Shown here in pieces: positions 1-13,349 of a DNA stretch of 64,000 bases (its first letter is position 1; each line of letters starts with the position of its first letter). The stretch is taken from positions 31,079,375-31,143,374 of the forward strand of contig NC_092497.1 in the NCBI RefSeq assembly GCF_047495875.1, written 5' to 3'. The translations under genes were made by a program, and so were the position numbers. The notes under the pieces are model-generated. The model saw nothing but the letters and a program-made list of their open reading frames with translations. It did not search any database and was not told the origin of the DNA. Source of the DNA: Pithys albifrons albifrons (taxonomy: Eukaryota > Chordata > Aves > Passeriformes > Thamnophilidae).

Positions 1-1212
1 CAGAACAAAGACACTGAAGTTCCCCTTGGGTAAATTATGTTAACTGCACTTAACCAAGTTCAATTCTCAGCATAATACCAAAGAAATATTGACAAATAGA
101 GCTGAATTCAGACAGACATACAAAATAGAAAGAAAAAAAATAATAGAAGACAGTTATATAAGTTGAGCGGTAAGAGAACAAGTGCATGGAAGTACAAGAA
201 CAATTGCTAAAGATCAGAAATCTATTCACGCAGAAATCTACATGTTCACTGTGTAGTGTATTGATTTTAAAGCAATGAAAAGAAATTATAAAAATACAAA
301 ACCAGTGAAATTATACAACCCTAGAAATGTCTCTGTAAAGCAATACAGAAAGTGCTGTGCCTTCAACCTCCAAATACCCATAAGATACAAACACACGTTT
401 CCAAGAAGCCCTAACTTTTATCCATCTCCAGTTATTTGTTTATTTTATAATTAACATTTCAAATTTGGTGTCAAGCTAGAAAATTAATATGAATGGTACA
501 ATGAGATGAAAAGTAATGATGGGTGGTAAGAGCAATTACTACTTAGTATAACATTCCAGGTCATGAAGCATTGCCCTTCTCCTTTTGGAAAGAAGTGGGG
601 AAGGGACATATATATAGCTAGCAAATGATATTATATAACAAATATATTACATTATATTATATTATATTAGCAAATGATTAAGAGGAAGCAAAATGTAATG
701 AGGCTGAGCATGTTATTTAGATCAAGGTAACAAGGAGGGATGAATATTCAAAGCATGAGGCTCTTCTGGAAATGGCAAACACTCAGGCCTTCACTGTTGC
801 CATCCTCTCCTCTCATCTAGCAGCAAGGCTAAGAGGGCTGTGGATGAACTGAGCAAGGGAATGCCTAAATGGAATTTCAACTAAACCACCAAAAAATTAA
901 AAAGGACACGCAGTTATGATGCAATGAACTGTGTAGTAACCATTCAGTATTCCTCTGTCTCTAACTGTTAGAGCTTCCTTCCAGACTGCAAGCTCTTTAG
1001 GAAAGGGCACTATTTTGTCATTGCTACTGCAATGCAAATGGATAATAACAATAAATGTTAGCAAGTGAAATAATGATGTCAGTGTACGCTTGTCATCTTA
1101 TTTATTTAGGCTGAGAAAGGCCTAAAATGTTTATCTGCTCTGTGCTAGAATGGACAATATATGCATAAAAAATATATATGTGTGTATACACAAACACTTT
1201 TTTACATATCAG
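1..1212. other. Intronic/noncoding DNA, nothing recognised
   Basis: AT-rich sequence without a credible coding region. It holds a short TATAT-rich stretch near 640-670. Given the FAM172A exons on the minus strand at 9118-9237 and 57070-57288, this lies downstream of the 9118 exon, presumably in the following intron. Confidence 0.6.
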
Positions 1213-1365
1213 AACCTTAGGAGTTAAAGGCTGGGACCAGTTCTGCTCACGCTGTGCCTCACCTAAAAAATCCACTGCTCTGGCTTGAAGGAGACACCCA
1301 CGTGGGGAGAGTCCTTCCCAAATCTTCATTCATGAAGCCTGGCCATACATACATACAAGCCAAAT
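1213..1365 (+). repeat. Short internally deleted copy of the RTE LINE
   Basis: About 85 bases here match 12901-12985, the 5' region of the RTE element at 12600-16510; both contain the run cctaaaaaatccactg. They are followed directly by about 50 bases matching that element's 3' end (16452-16500; both contain cttcccaaatct). Some 3.4 kb of endonuclease and RT is missing between them. The copy ends in a (CATA)n-like tail, fitting the microsatellite tails of RTE elements. It is either a non-autonomous SINE-like derivative or a single deletion. Confidence 0.75.
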
Positions 1366-3815
1366 GTGATCAAGAACCTGTTGCCAGTACAGCAAGCAGT
1401 GACATGTTTCAAGATAATTCAATACGTTTTTCTCAATCCATCATTTAATTTCCTTACTGCTGCAAGCCTTTACCACAGGATCTGTCATACCTGTTGCTTT
1501 CTACCTCAAACTGAAACTTGTGCATTTCAAAAATCATTAGCAAAAATGAGTCCACTGTTTCCAGAAACAAGTAAGGAGAAGGGAAAAATTGTTTGCAAAC
1601 ACCAATGTTTATAGAGATTTGATCTAGTTTTGATTCAAAAGCACCATCTCCAGAAAAATTAATCCAAAATGGGTACATTTGTTGCTGAAAACATGCATTT
1701 GCACATGCTGGCTTTTACAGGAACATGGACTCCTAGGTCACACCAAGGACTGACACTCTCAGCCAATCATTCACATAGCTGTTGCCATGTGTGGATCACA
1801 CTGGGTAGCAGCTTTGCCCCAATCCTGTTCCCAAACAGGACTTCCTAATCCAATAGTGAGAAACCTAATTCCACTCTAAATTTATTCATGACCGGTTTTA
1901 ATCCATTTGTTCCCAAGTCAACATTGTTCTTTGGCTTATTTGGCTCTCCTGCTGTTTATTCTACTGATGTATTTGCTGAGTGCTACCAATCCCTCTAAGC
2001 TTTCCTTTACCAGGCTGAACAAGCCATGCTTTTAGAACTGTTTCTGCAGCAAATACAGAATAGATGCTGAACCTTCTCTTTCTAGCTATACCTACCAAAG
2101 TTAATGTATAAGCATTAGCAGATTACACAGCTTTTATTGAGACTGATAAGCCTAAAGGGTGTGTGTGCTATCTCTATCGCTATATTGATTCTGGTGCTTA
2201 TGATAGGTAGGACATCTCCATGTGGCATCATGTCTGTGGTTTCTTCATTGTTTCTAGTAAAATATACTTTCCATTGCTCTGAGCATGCCAACACCTCTTC
2301 TGCATATCTCTCCCAGACTAAGTTGATGTCTAAAAATGTCTCAACTTACCTCAGATTAATTATACCAGTGTGCTGGCCTGCATTAATATTTCCCTTCCTG
2401 GGACAGAAAATGTGAAAAAATCACAGTATCAGATTTGACTCCTCTTGAGTTACATGTTAGTTTTATTATTTACTTAGAGACACTGGTGATAAAGCCACTT
2501 GTCCAAGGGATCCTCCATCCCTGCTGTTTCCTGTTAATGAGATCACTCCTCATGCACAAATACAGACAACTAGCCAGTCAATGCTTTAATGTCCTGCAGT
2601 TTGTATTATTTCCTTTAATTTCTTTTAGTGTAGAAATTCTACTTCTGAATACTAGTGACAACTTCACTGCTTCATGCCAGGAGCCAATTTCATGAGCACA
2701 TACTTACTTTGTGTTGCCTATGTGAGTAACAGGAATATGAAAAGAAATCTGCATTAAGGCTAGAGACTCTAGTCCTGTCCAGCTCTTTTTATACAACCCA
2801 CTGCTGGGTCTCCATTAGCTTCTCTTGTCCACCCTCATTCTTATTTGATCTTTTTCAGGTCAATGAGCACAAGGAAACACAACAAAGAATGGTGAAAATA
2901 AATAACCAAAGGGAATTAAGATTTCATTTTTTACTTTCAACCTTGTTTTTCTGAGTGTGAGCATCTGAGTCAGACCTGACTGAGAGATGCTAATGTACAA
3001 GAGATGTAAATGTAGAACACAGAAAAAGATTAGGCAGGTAGAGTTGGATGAGATGACTTGTCCAAAGGCTGGACATATAAGCCAAATCTCCATAAACCAG
3101 CAAGAAGCATCCCATACTGCTCTCTTTATTGAAATTCAACATTTAAAGACTACTTTTTTTTTTTTATTAAGTGTTCACAAAGCCTTGGACAATGAGGTGT
3201 TTTGCTTCTCAGCTCTCTACCTCCAGCTCTCTTCTGTGCATCCTACAGCCACCATATATTTTGCATTATCTCTACCACACATCAGCAGATATATTTCAAT
3301 TTAATACACAGCCAGGGGAATTAAAAGAGGTGCATATCCACAGCATGAAGCCATCAATTCTCAAAGCAAACTACATTTAAAAAATAAGTAGATACATTTA
3401 TATAAGTATATATAAAAAGCTAACTATAACAAACGATTCAACCTGGGACTTCAGGAAATTATTAATGAAAAACTAATGAGAGGTGCACAGTTCAGTCATT
3501 AAGGTTCTTAAATTGCATTTTGTCTGCACCAGAATACTGACGCAGCCTCAGAGATTCACAGGTAGCTCAGTAGGTACTTGTCTATCATCATTATTATGGC
3601 ACCTATCAGCTCCAGCCAGGGTCAGGTCCTCACTGTACTCAGCACAATACAGCAGAATGAAGTGGCAGCATATTGCTGAGAGTATCTCAAAATAATGGAA
3701 CTAAAATTATTTCAAATGGACAAAAATGGCAGATTTTGATGGAATTAGGACTCTACGGTGGATAAAGTAATTTGAACAACATATTTTAAGGGCTCTCATT
3801 TTAACAAAGCTTCCT

Positions 3816-3816
<1 letters not shown>
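1366..3816. other. Intronic/noncoding DNA
   Basis: No recognisable gene or clear mobile element. Open frames here are short, overlap on both strands and show no family resemblance. Confidence 0.55.

Positions 3817-3875
<59 letters not shown>
3817..3875. repeat. (AC)n microsatellite
   Basis: An uninterrupted AC dinucleotide tract of about 29 units. Such a pure run is expected to be length-polymorphic. Confidence 0.98.
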
Positions 3876-3877
<2 letters not shown>

Positions 3878-5139
3878 TTATCTACACATTTGTGCAAATT
3901 ATCAATATTCAATATCAACAGTCAATATTTTAGCCAACAAAGACCATAATGAATAGCTTTTCATCGGCTAAAGACAAGAAACCTACCATCTTTCTTCTAA
4001 TTATTACAATCTCTTGTGTACTTTGTATTTTTATAGCAGTATGAGTGCTGTAAGCTGAAGATACCACTACTGCTTCTCACAATTTTGTCATGATTCCCAG
4101 GTTATTTGGGTTTTTTTCCTTGAAAATATTTAACTAAAATTAAAACAAAAAAGCTACACATCTAGTTATAAAATTCCATGAAACAACTGAAAATGCAAAG
4201 CCTAGAGTCCCAAGAATATAGAAAGCAAACATGAAAAATCTTCCACAAAATCACATTTTTTTAAAAAAATCTCATGATACTGAATGCCTAATTGACAATT
4301 TTGAAAGCTTAGGTTTAACAATTCTTCTCATGATTCCGAAATGAGCAGTTGTCATGCGTTTCTTACAATGATGGACAAGGCTAGTTTAACATGTCACCCC
4401 ACATCCGATGGCCACCTTTTTTATTCCTCTATATGCAGACAGGCTGATGCTGTAATCAGGTCTGCAGAGGGCGGCCACAGCACTAAGGTAGGCACAGCGG
4501 CACAATATATCTTTTCTCCTGTGTGGGTCTTTCATGCAGGCAACATCAGGGAAAAACATTCTTTTTAAAGCAAAATAATTGTAAATCCACAAAATTTGGC
4601 AGAAAAAACCAAGGGAGGCGTTGTACCAGAAACTTCTTATTTTCTATAAACTAAATATAAAATTGACTCTATCAACTTGAAATTCTCACTTCCTGTTAAA
4701 TTTCATAAAATTATTATAAGCTTGGAGTTGGGAAAGTTTCACAATTTACCCTCAACTAAAGCAAACTGTTTCTGAAAATTAATCCATAACTACATTGTGC
4801 AAGGGATAACAGACGAAAGAAGACATGTTCATGAATCATGGCTAGAGTTTCAAAATCAGTAATGAGCAAAAAACAATGACTCAACAATTATTTTTAGTGC
4901 TGTCTATTCAAAAAGCAATTTATGTATAGATATTATTGGATGCACTTTTAATTTCATTCCACAATTACACAAAGTTTTAATTACTAAATATTAAGACACA
5001 TTTTAACATGCAGTTTATGATTTAGCACTTGTAATTCAAGCTATCAACAATACAACTAACTACATTTCTTGGTGGAACTTTAATTCCTACACATGGTAAT
5101 CACTTTCAATTATTCCCCTAGTAATCTATGACACAGCAA
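3876..5139. other. Intronic/noncoding DNA
   Basis: AT-rich, no recognised gene, RNA or mobile element. Confidence 0.55.
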
Positions 5140-5520
5140 GGTACAGAAGAGGAGACTGAGGGGACACTTCATTGCAGTTACAACTTCCTCATGAGGGGAA
5201 GAAGAGAGGTAAGCACTGACCTCTTCCCTGTGGTCACCATTGACAGAACCTGAGGGAATGGCCTCAAATTGTGTCAGGGGAGGTTTAGGTTGGATATTAG
5301 AAAAAGGTTTGTCCCCCAGAAGGTGGTTGGGCACTGGTGTGGGCTCCCCAGGGAAGTGGTCACAGCACCAAGTCTGTCTGAGTTCAAGAAGCATTTGGAT
5401 GATGCTCTCAGGCACATGGTGTGACTTTGGGGATGGTCCTGGGCAGGGCTAAGGGTTGGACTCGATGATCCTGGTGGTCCCTTCCAATTCAGCATATTCT
5501 GTGAATATTTCTGTGAGAAA
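5140..5520 (+). mobile_element. CR1 LINE, 3'-terminal fragment
   Basis: This is the 5'-truncated 3' end of a CR1 (chicken repeat 1) non-LTR retrotransposon, the dominant LINE of birds. The late ORF2/3'UTR signature is clear: ggttggactcgatgatc around 5454-5470, then the cttccaattc segment, then the imperfect octamer ending (attctgtg-type, 5495-5517) that replaces a poly-A tail. It is diverged and inactive. Confidence 0.93.
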
Positions 5521-7971
5521 ATGTGTGCCTCAGTTCCAGTAACTGGATAATGGTTTCTGTGCATTCAAGCATATTACAGACTCACCCTGTTTTTCTTAAC
5601 AGCTTGCAATCAAAGACATGAGAAAATGTAGATCAAAAAGCTGCAAAGACCAATAAAATTTTTAGATGCTGTGGCATGAATTTGAAAACTGCAGCCAAGT
5701 TTTACTGGTTTGTTTAATGAAGGACTTCCAAATCATAGCCTGATTGTTATGGTGAGATGAAATTTACAGTGAAGACCAGGTTTGACCACCGAAGTTTTCC
5801 AAATAAAAATGGTCCTCTTTTTTCACCAGTTTCCCATGTGATGGTCCTATTTGGTCTCTTTCCATTTAGAGTTTCTCAATAAAGTGCATGCCCACACTGC
5901 AGTCAAGGGACAAGGTAGAGCAGAGCTGCTTTTTCTGTGGTATCTCCTTTAGGAGCTGCCAACAACTACCTAGATAGGTACTGCACCTGCAAGGCTGAAC
6001 ACTTCTCTGCATTGTTTTCATAGAGCAACAGCTCCTCCCCCATGATGGTATAAAGGCCCGTGAACAAGTCTTTGCTTAAAATCAAGTTTCATTGGGTTTC
6101 TCTGCTTAATGCAAGAACATCTCCTTGCACCTTGAAGTGACAAGCTGGGGATGTCTGTAGCTGAGATGACTGCAAAGTCATTAGGACAGACATCACAGCA
6201 CTGAACATGCAAAGTGAATTAAAAATATATTAATTGAAAACGCAAATGTTTCTGGACTTTTTTTACTGGTTTTCTTTTTCCCTGCAGGCCAAATAAAATG
6301 CAGAGGGCTCAGGCAGAAACCTTCACTCAAAATTAAAGCCATATGCTTCACACTGATCTCCTGTAAGAGGCACGGATGCAGAAGGAGCAGCTGCACAACA
6401 GGTCTCCATAACAACCGTAACCTACAATTTCATGAATCAGTTGACCCAAAATGCTAGCAAAGGAAGTGTAGAAGTCATACTGTTGCTATGTAGTGTAGCT
6501 GCTCTATCCACCTCATCATCACTCCCACACAAGGCAAGGAAAAAAGTGAAGTGATCGAAACTTGTCATAAGACAGTAATTGTCCATCAGCTGCTCCATTT
6601 CTTTTTTCGAGTTCCTTGCAATTACTAAGTGCCATATGGATACAAAGTTTAAGAGAAAGGAGATGATAACAAAATAAAATCTTTAAAAAAATTGTGATGA
6701 AATAGTTCAGGGTTTATTTCAATGATATCTCATTCAGCGTATGAATTATTTAATTAAACTGCTTTCAGTGGAACTCAGAAATCAAACACTTCTACCAAAA
6801 CCAGGTGTTAATACCCTTTGATTTTTCAGAAAACATTGGGCTACATTAAAGATACATTTCAGGTCTAGTTTTGCATGACAGATATGTGATGTGTCAATGG
6901 TTATACATTATTATTCCTTTCAGGCATGCATCTCCTGCAGAGACAGCAGACTATTGAAGCTGACCCTTACTGAGACCATCTTGTCTTTCAGACAAAGGTA
7001 CTTTTAAACTTCTTACTCACTGGTTGCTTCCCGCGATGGATGAAAACTTTAGCTCAGCTTGTGATAATTTCACAGGCCCTGAGCACCCTGACCCTGGAAG
7101 CCCCAAGGTCAGAAGTCGAGTCTTGTTCTGAAACATTGATGTGCTTCATGTTAAAGTAGAACAAAAGTGAAGAAATATCCACCAGTGTGACCAGAGAAAC
7201 AGGGAAAATGGAAACAACACCTTGGACATCTGTTACTCATGCCACCTCAACCCACTGACTGAAACATGATGGAAAAACTCTCCAAGACTCCTTCAAGTCA
7301 GCACTCTGTTTAGGAAACAGTGAGAAAGGTCTCCAGTTGATTTTGATTCCTGTCCTCTGCTAAGTGTATGTATCTCTGGGCATCTAGTGACCCAAACAAT
7401 GTGCCTTTACAAAACCTACAGAAATTCTGCCAACACTTCACTTTGGATCCAAAGTTACAGGAGAACAACCTGGGCTGAAAATCAGGACAGATGAATATAT
7501 CAACTCAAGAAAGCCAAGACAGAAGATTTGCTCCATAAGCTTCATTGCATCTGAGAAGGAACAGGCACATGCAACACAACTCATTTTTTTCCCAACGGTG
7601 TGCTTACAGGAGGAATTATTCACCTTCAAGGCCTCTTAAAAATTAGCTTTGAGACTATTTAGTGGAAGATGATCAATTCTGAAATTATCTTTATAGATCA
7701 GGAAAATGAACAGTTCTCAAGTCTCAAATCTCTACATGTTATACATGTCTTACAAATACTCTTCCAGAAGCATACAGAAAATGAAAATTGCAGTAATTCC
7801 TTAAACAAAAAAGGTTGAGAAAAATATTAAGTTCTTGAAATAATAAAAGTGATCATGCTTTGGATTGTTCTTGCTTCTCAGAACAGCCAAGATTAAAACC
7901 AAAACACTCATGCATTTGTCTTACGTTCAAGCAGGAACCACTTTAATCAATTTTCAGTTAGATTGAACTAA
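5521..7971. other. Intronic/noncoding DNA
   Basis: No gene or mobile element recognised. Open frames are short and inconsistent. Confidence 0.55.
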
Positions 7972-8296
7972 TGTGTTGTAGGCAAAAAATGGACATATGT
8001 AGCCGAGGGGTTTATCATCAAAAGATAGTTGTACCTGCCCAGGAGATGAACTTTAAGATAATTAATTGCACCTTCTCAAGAGATGAACATTACACGTATT
8101 GGTTGAGGTGCTATGCACTCCACTCCTTCTCTGGGGTATATGAATACATATTCAACTGACTGTAAGAAAAAAAGGAGCAAGAAGACTAAGCTGCAAGAAT
8201 GAAGATGAGAATGAAGACTGAGCTATGAGAATAATAAAGAGTATGTATATCTCTTCTCCCATGGACTGGTGAGTTTCTGCCTCCCTCGCTGCTACA
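7972..8296 (+). repeat. Possible old solo LTR
   Basis: The segment begins TGTGTTGTAGG and ends GCTGCTACA, so it has TG...CA ends. It contains an AATAAA polyadenylation-type signal near 8232 in a purine-rich context, followed by a segment typical of R/U5 (atggactggtgagtttctg). No matching target-site duplication was found, so the borders are uncertain. It could also be unrelated intronic DNA. Confidence 0.4.
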
Positions 8297-9117
8297 ATAT
8301 GTGTCTGCTGATTCCTGTGTCTATAAAATCAACTGTAATGTTCTGCAATTTACACACAATAAACAGGACCTTTTTTTTCTTTTTTAGTTTTCTTCACTTA
8401 AATACATCCTGATTACATCAGCATCTCAAAATTAAGGACGACTATAGCTACACTGAAAGAATGGTATACAAGTTCAACTGGCAACTTTGTATACCAGCTA
8501 GGATCAACAAATCTGCCTTTAGAGAAAAGGGTGAAAGCCTGACAAACTGGATGTTCAGCAGTTCCAGCACCAGATGCAGAGCAGCTTTAAACTAAGCAAA
8601 GTTTACCCCACCTTACATCACTTAAGGGTTTATACAGAGACTAATAAATGGCAACATATAAGTCTTCCCCGCAACTTCTGCAAACTTCTGTGGAAAAACT
8701 GCCAAGCTGAGTAAATCCCCAAACATTCCCTCATGTTCAGTTTCAATCTATATAGAGAAAGTTGCATTTGTTAATGTAACTTTGCTTTAAAATTGTTCTT
8801 ACATGCCATCAGTCTATACCTCTGGTCTTCCTGTCCCACAGCAGAAACTGGTAACCTTTTGGTACACTATCTGGACAAGGAGGATGCAATGCATTTCCCC
8901 CCAGTCTTTCACGTTCATGCACACTTGGGACCTTATTGTCTATGTGAAAGCCAAAAACATGCAGTGACCTTCCAGTTACAGAGAAATCCTCACAGACCTG
9001 CACATGACCACTGGCTCAGTTGTTCCTATGTGGCTGCTTTCAAGGAGGTGACCACAAAGAATTTAGAAAATCTGTGACAGTCTCCAGAAAAGAAGGCAAT
9101 GGAGAATTCATACTTAC
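8297..9117. other. Intronic DNA downstream of the FAM172A exon
   Basis: Lies 3' (in gene sense) of the exon at 9118-9237, starting with its GTAAGTA donor at 9117-9111. Nothing else recognised. Confidence 0.6.
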
Positions 9118-9237
9118 CAGCTCTACAAAGGCAAGTCCACCATAACTGTGAGCAACAAAAAACACGTTCTGTGCAGCTGACTGGGAAATAAAATGGTCCC
9201 AAACATAAATTGCATGTTCTTCAGGAGATCCATTATC
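9118..9237 (-). CDS. FAM172A: FAM172A (ARB2A) internal exon, 40 codons
   Basis: On the minus strand, an acceptor (ctttctgcag) precedes 9237 and a donor (gtaagta) follows 9118. The 120-nt exon is phase 0 at both ends and fully open. It begins DNGSPEEHAIYVWDHF and continues to AHSYGGLAFVEL. I recognise this as the Arb2-type alpha/beta-hydrolase-like core of FAM172A; AHSYGG sits at the usual nucleophile elbow (GxSxG-like). FAM172A is known as a nuclear and ER-associated co-transcriptional regulator that binds AGO2. Whether it is catalytic is not settled. This exon joins in frame to the 57070-57288 exon (…MQIYIR then DNGSPEEH…), the order expected in the protein. The gene therefore runs right to left across the window. 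Confidence 0.95.
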
Positions 9238-9670
9238 CTGCAGAAAGAAGTTACATTTGTGACAATTACCTTTAAAAAAATGGTAATTCTGTCTAAAAGC
9301 AACGCGTACCTATATGTTAAAATGTTTCATTAAAACAAACCTCAAATGAATATACTCTAGTGTCAAAAAAGAGAACAGAGTCTTTTGTCTAAATAAAGAA
9401 AATTTAGGATTGCAATTTAAAGGCACTAAAACTGTTGGGGTTTTTGTCTTAATTTAATATACACAACAAAAATAAGGCATCTGCAAAATTTTGTCCAAAT
9501 ACCATGATGACAATTCTGCTAAAGAGAGGCATTCAAAGAAATTATGAGCTACTTTTTGGATTGTCCTTCTTTTGAAAAGTTTTCGTCAAATGTTTGTTTG
9601 CTGATGGTTTGTTTAAAGTAGTTATGCCTTAGTCTGATAAACAAATAAAGCCAGGTAGCACCAATATAAA

Positions 9671-9712
9671 TACAGAATCATAGAATCATTTAGGTTGGAA
9701 AACACCTATAAT
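9671..9712 (-). mobile_element. CR1 3'-end fragment (short)
   Basis: The string acagaatcatagaatcattt followed by aggttggaaaacacct is the reverse complement of the extreme 3' end of CR1 elements (octamer tail plus adjoining 3'UTR). Only about 40 bases are recognisable. Confidence 0.75.
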
Positions 9713-10120
9713 TTCAGTTTTCATTTTTTTTTCTTATTAGAGGCCACTGGAAATCTGCAAAAGATTAAAATTAGGGTATTTGCAACTACTCTTTTAAATG
9801 CTACTTCTTGTGACTGCAAACTATGAGACACAGCACAAATAAACCCCTCTTGTCTTGTTGCAGCCATTATTTTGGAGTCTTTGGTAGTTATGAGACCTCT
9901 TTTTCTTATTACTAAACAAGATTTTGTCAGTTAGGCAATGTAAAGTATCTGAAGGCACTAGTGACGTACACTGATTTTGTTACACTCTCATCCAAAGTCT
10001 GGGTTGTGCACTCCAACCTTAGAGACTCTCAGAAAGCACTGTACTGCTCTACACTTTCCTCATTTCTCAGTTTGTCGAGGTTGTAACTTCAAATATGGTC
10101 AAGTCTCAGGTAAAAGAGTC

Positions 10121-10150
10121 TCTTACTCTTACTCTCAGGTAAGAGTAAGA
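10121..10150. repeat. Perfect 12-bp inverted repeat, 6-nt loop
   Basis: TCTTACTCTTAC is followed by a 6-base spacer and its exact reverse complement GTAAGAGTAAGA. The flanks also carry a near direct repeat of tctcaggtaa. Probably a local replication-slippage product; no function is evident. Confidence 0.7.
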
Positions 10151-13100
10151 TAGTCTGCTAGGTCCCCTGCTCCCCCAGAACTTCACACCCCCACCTCAAC
10201 AATGCAGGCTCTTTCCAGACTCTTCAGTGCCAGAATGAGCTGATCAGCCAAAGTCAAGTAATTTCCTAAAATTTGTATCACTTTTCCATTTGCTCTGCTC
10301 CACCATCAACTTCATCCCCTTAGGTGACTCTGACATAGATCACAAAAGCCCCGTTTCTTTGGGGAAAACAAAGCACAAAGCCATTGGCAGAAGCTGCTAA
10401 TTACGCAGTGTGAATTATTGTAATTATTGTAACTTTACCAAGAATGTTGAAGTGATTTAGGTCTCAGTTCCATTCTGCAACTCAGTTTTGGGAATTTAAG
10501 CTCTTATAAATGTCTGTAATCGGTGGGAAGAGAGACAACTAAATAATGTGGTGGACTTAGGCTTTTACTTCTATTTTCATGCCCTGTTTCCTAAGTAAGA
10601 GAGAGATGGCTACTACAAATCCTTCCTGAATCCGAACCCAAAGTTTTTAAAACAATTATGTGTTTTTATGCTTTTTCTATGGCAGCAGGGATTAAAAGCC
10701 AAAAAAAGACTGAATTTGCCTTAATCCTGGACATGTTCTGCTCTTGATTGACAATAACAGAACACAGTTGTAATTAATTACATATCATTTATTGTAAACC
10801 ACCCCAGCATGGGAAAGAGCTTATTTCAAAACGGCTTATTTCTGGTTTGAAATTTGATTGTAGAGATAAGTAAAGGAGGTATAGACTTCTTCCTTTGTGA
10901 GGAAAGGGGGAAGTTTTTCCAAAGAAATTTCATGAAAAAATATGATTGACAGACCAGTTATTAAGATAAAGCTGAAGAACAACTTGAACTGGAGTTTCCT
11001 ATGGAAAAGTGATGTACTTTTACTAAGATACATATGGAAACCACATATTAAAACACTGGCAGAATTGTAAAATTACTAGTTTATCTGAAAGATTTATTTT
11101 AGGTAAATAAACAGGAGGTACCTTTTCAAAACAATAATGTTACCATAAATACTCTTCATAGCAATTTTTGTATAGGTACCCAACTCTGTTTTAACATTCT
11201 GAGAAAAAGAGGAGGTTGCTTATAGTTGATATAGCATTTTCAGATATTTTGTATTTATTATTCTAAGTGCTTCTGGTAAAAGCACACAGTTCTAGATTCC
11301 ACAAGACTAAGACATCAGCAAGAAGCTTCTGAACTCAGCACAATGAAGCTTCCACCAATTAAAGCATAACTAGTAGTCTAGTAAACCAAATCAATAACTG
11401 CACGACTTCACAGTCCAGTACAATGACTCAATAAGCTTCAATAAAAGCAAAAAGATTAGTTAGAATGAGTAAGATATAGACTGTAACTACAGTTATTTAT
11501 TACTGGTGAAAAAATAGCCATAAAATGTCAGGATAAACGGTGTTGCTGTACATACTCTGCTAGACAAGGTAAGAAAAGCACATATGTGTGAGAAAGGAAT
11601 GCAGGGGAGTCCTGTAAATTTAGAAGAAAAGCTCTCTGAGCATCTGATTATTTTCCCCTTGCAACAAGCCTGTATTTGAAACAACTTGGGCAGAGAATAA
11701 TCTGGCACCATGTCTGTACAAGAAATATCTGGCTGCAGGAGAAAAGCACAGCCGATCTCCTTAGGGTCTGTGAGGATTAACTTCCTCTGCCTGGCCTGGA
11801 TTAAATTAAGAGGCTGGATGCTGTATTTTCAGTATGAAAGGTGACCGTCTCAGGAAGCTGTTGCTTTCTGTCATTTCACTGCAGCTAAATTGAATGCACT
11901 TACATAGAACATTGTTAAATTATTTGATAGACAGGGGATCTCTTGGGTTAATGACTTACATAATAATCTATATGACTACAGAAATGAATGGAGATTAGCC
12001 AGAAGTGATCACACTATGTACCTCAAAAGGCATCTAAGGCTTGAATGCATTCTTGTTTGTGACACAAACAAGAGATGGAAAGGTGCTGCAAAAGCTGAAC
12101 TTAGATTTCCAGCTGCTGAAAGCTAGTCATCTGTAACAGGTAATTCTGTATCTAAGTAAGTGTTCTGGTTCCTTGGAGGTGTGGAAGTCATAGCTGTGGG
12201 TCTCTATCCCTGTGAAAATCTCTCTCCCTGACCAATATATACAACTAGAGATGAAAGGAAAAAGAATTTAAGAACCATGTTATATGAAAAGGCCCCCATG
12301 CACCATGTAACCAATGCAAAGTAGCCCCAAATAAGGCATTTAATAAGATTGCAGGTAAGGCATCTTTTGACTGAACTCCTGTATGCCAGCTCCGTGGTGC
12401 TTGGGTGGTGAGTAGAGCAGATGCTCTGGGTAAAGAAGGTACAACCTCTTTTCCCATCATGCAAAATCTTACCTGCTTCTGTTTTCAGTGGAACACTATC
12501 AGAAAAATTCACTCTTTAAATCACTGATTAATCCATGTCTTTTTCCAAATAACTATTGTATTTTACTTCTCCGCAGACACCCCCTTGTTGCAGGGTTGAA
12601 GCTTGCGTGCCCTCGTGAGGTTGTGTGCTATGCTGGCAGTGGTTTGTGTCTCTGGTAAGGTCTCCCATGACAGACTGGTCTCAGCTGAAGGGTCAGACAA
12701 AGTGTGTCCAAAGGCAGGATGGGCTTGTCAGCCCTCTGGCAACCATCTTAGAAGAGGGATAACTCTAACTCCAAACCTGGGCAGATAGAGCTCACATAGC
12801 CCTGTAAGGCCATCCATCTAAGAGAAGGATACTCTAACCAAACCTACGTCCTGAGGTATTCGCTCTCACCGTCCAAGCTTGCTAGGCCATGACAGATGAA
12901 TCTTAAGAGTAAAGGGTGGGGCCAGTTCCGCACACGCTGTGCCTTGCCTAAAAAATCCACTGCGCAGGCTTGAAGGGTTCACCCACATTGCAAAGCCCTG
13001 TAGCGACAGGTGAGGGTCGAAATGGCAGGTGATAAGAAGCAGCTGGAAGCTGCAAACCTGAACCTGCATGCAGGCAGTTCAGGACATTGGTCACTCGAGA

Positions 13101-13349
13101 CTGACCCTGGAGATGACAGCCTCGTGAGGCAGCATCCTGAACGACCAAGCAGCCTTTTTTAAGGACAGCACTGCTTGCTCCACATGGAGAGTGACCTAGA
13201 AAAGCCTAACCAAAGCTCATCTCCACCTCCGAACCCACTGGCTAACCGCGGCCAACCGGCATCTTCTGACATGGCCAAAGAGACAAAGGCATACACCTGC
13301 CTCCAAAGGTGTGTTCAAATGGACACTCAAATGTTGGGACATCAGAACC

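Larger units (their letters stand above)
9238..12599. other. FAM172A intron, 3' part
   Basis: Intronic DNA between the 9118 exon and the RTE element. It holds a small CR1 fragment (9671-9712) and a hairpin (10121-10150); otherwise nothing was recognised. Confidence 0.6.

Noticed and set aside
3575..3665. Possible relic of an ancient amniote interspersed repeat (tattatggcacctatcagc region)
   Set aside because: Suggestive wording only; too short and diverged to support without a database alignment.
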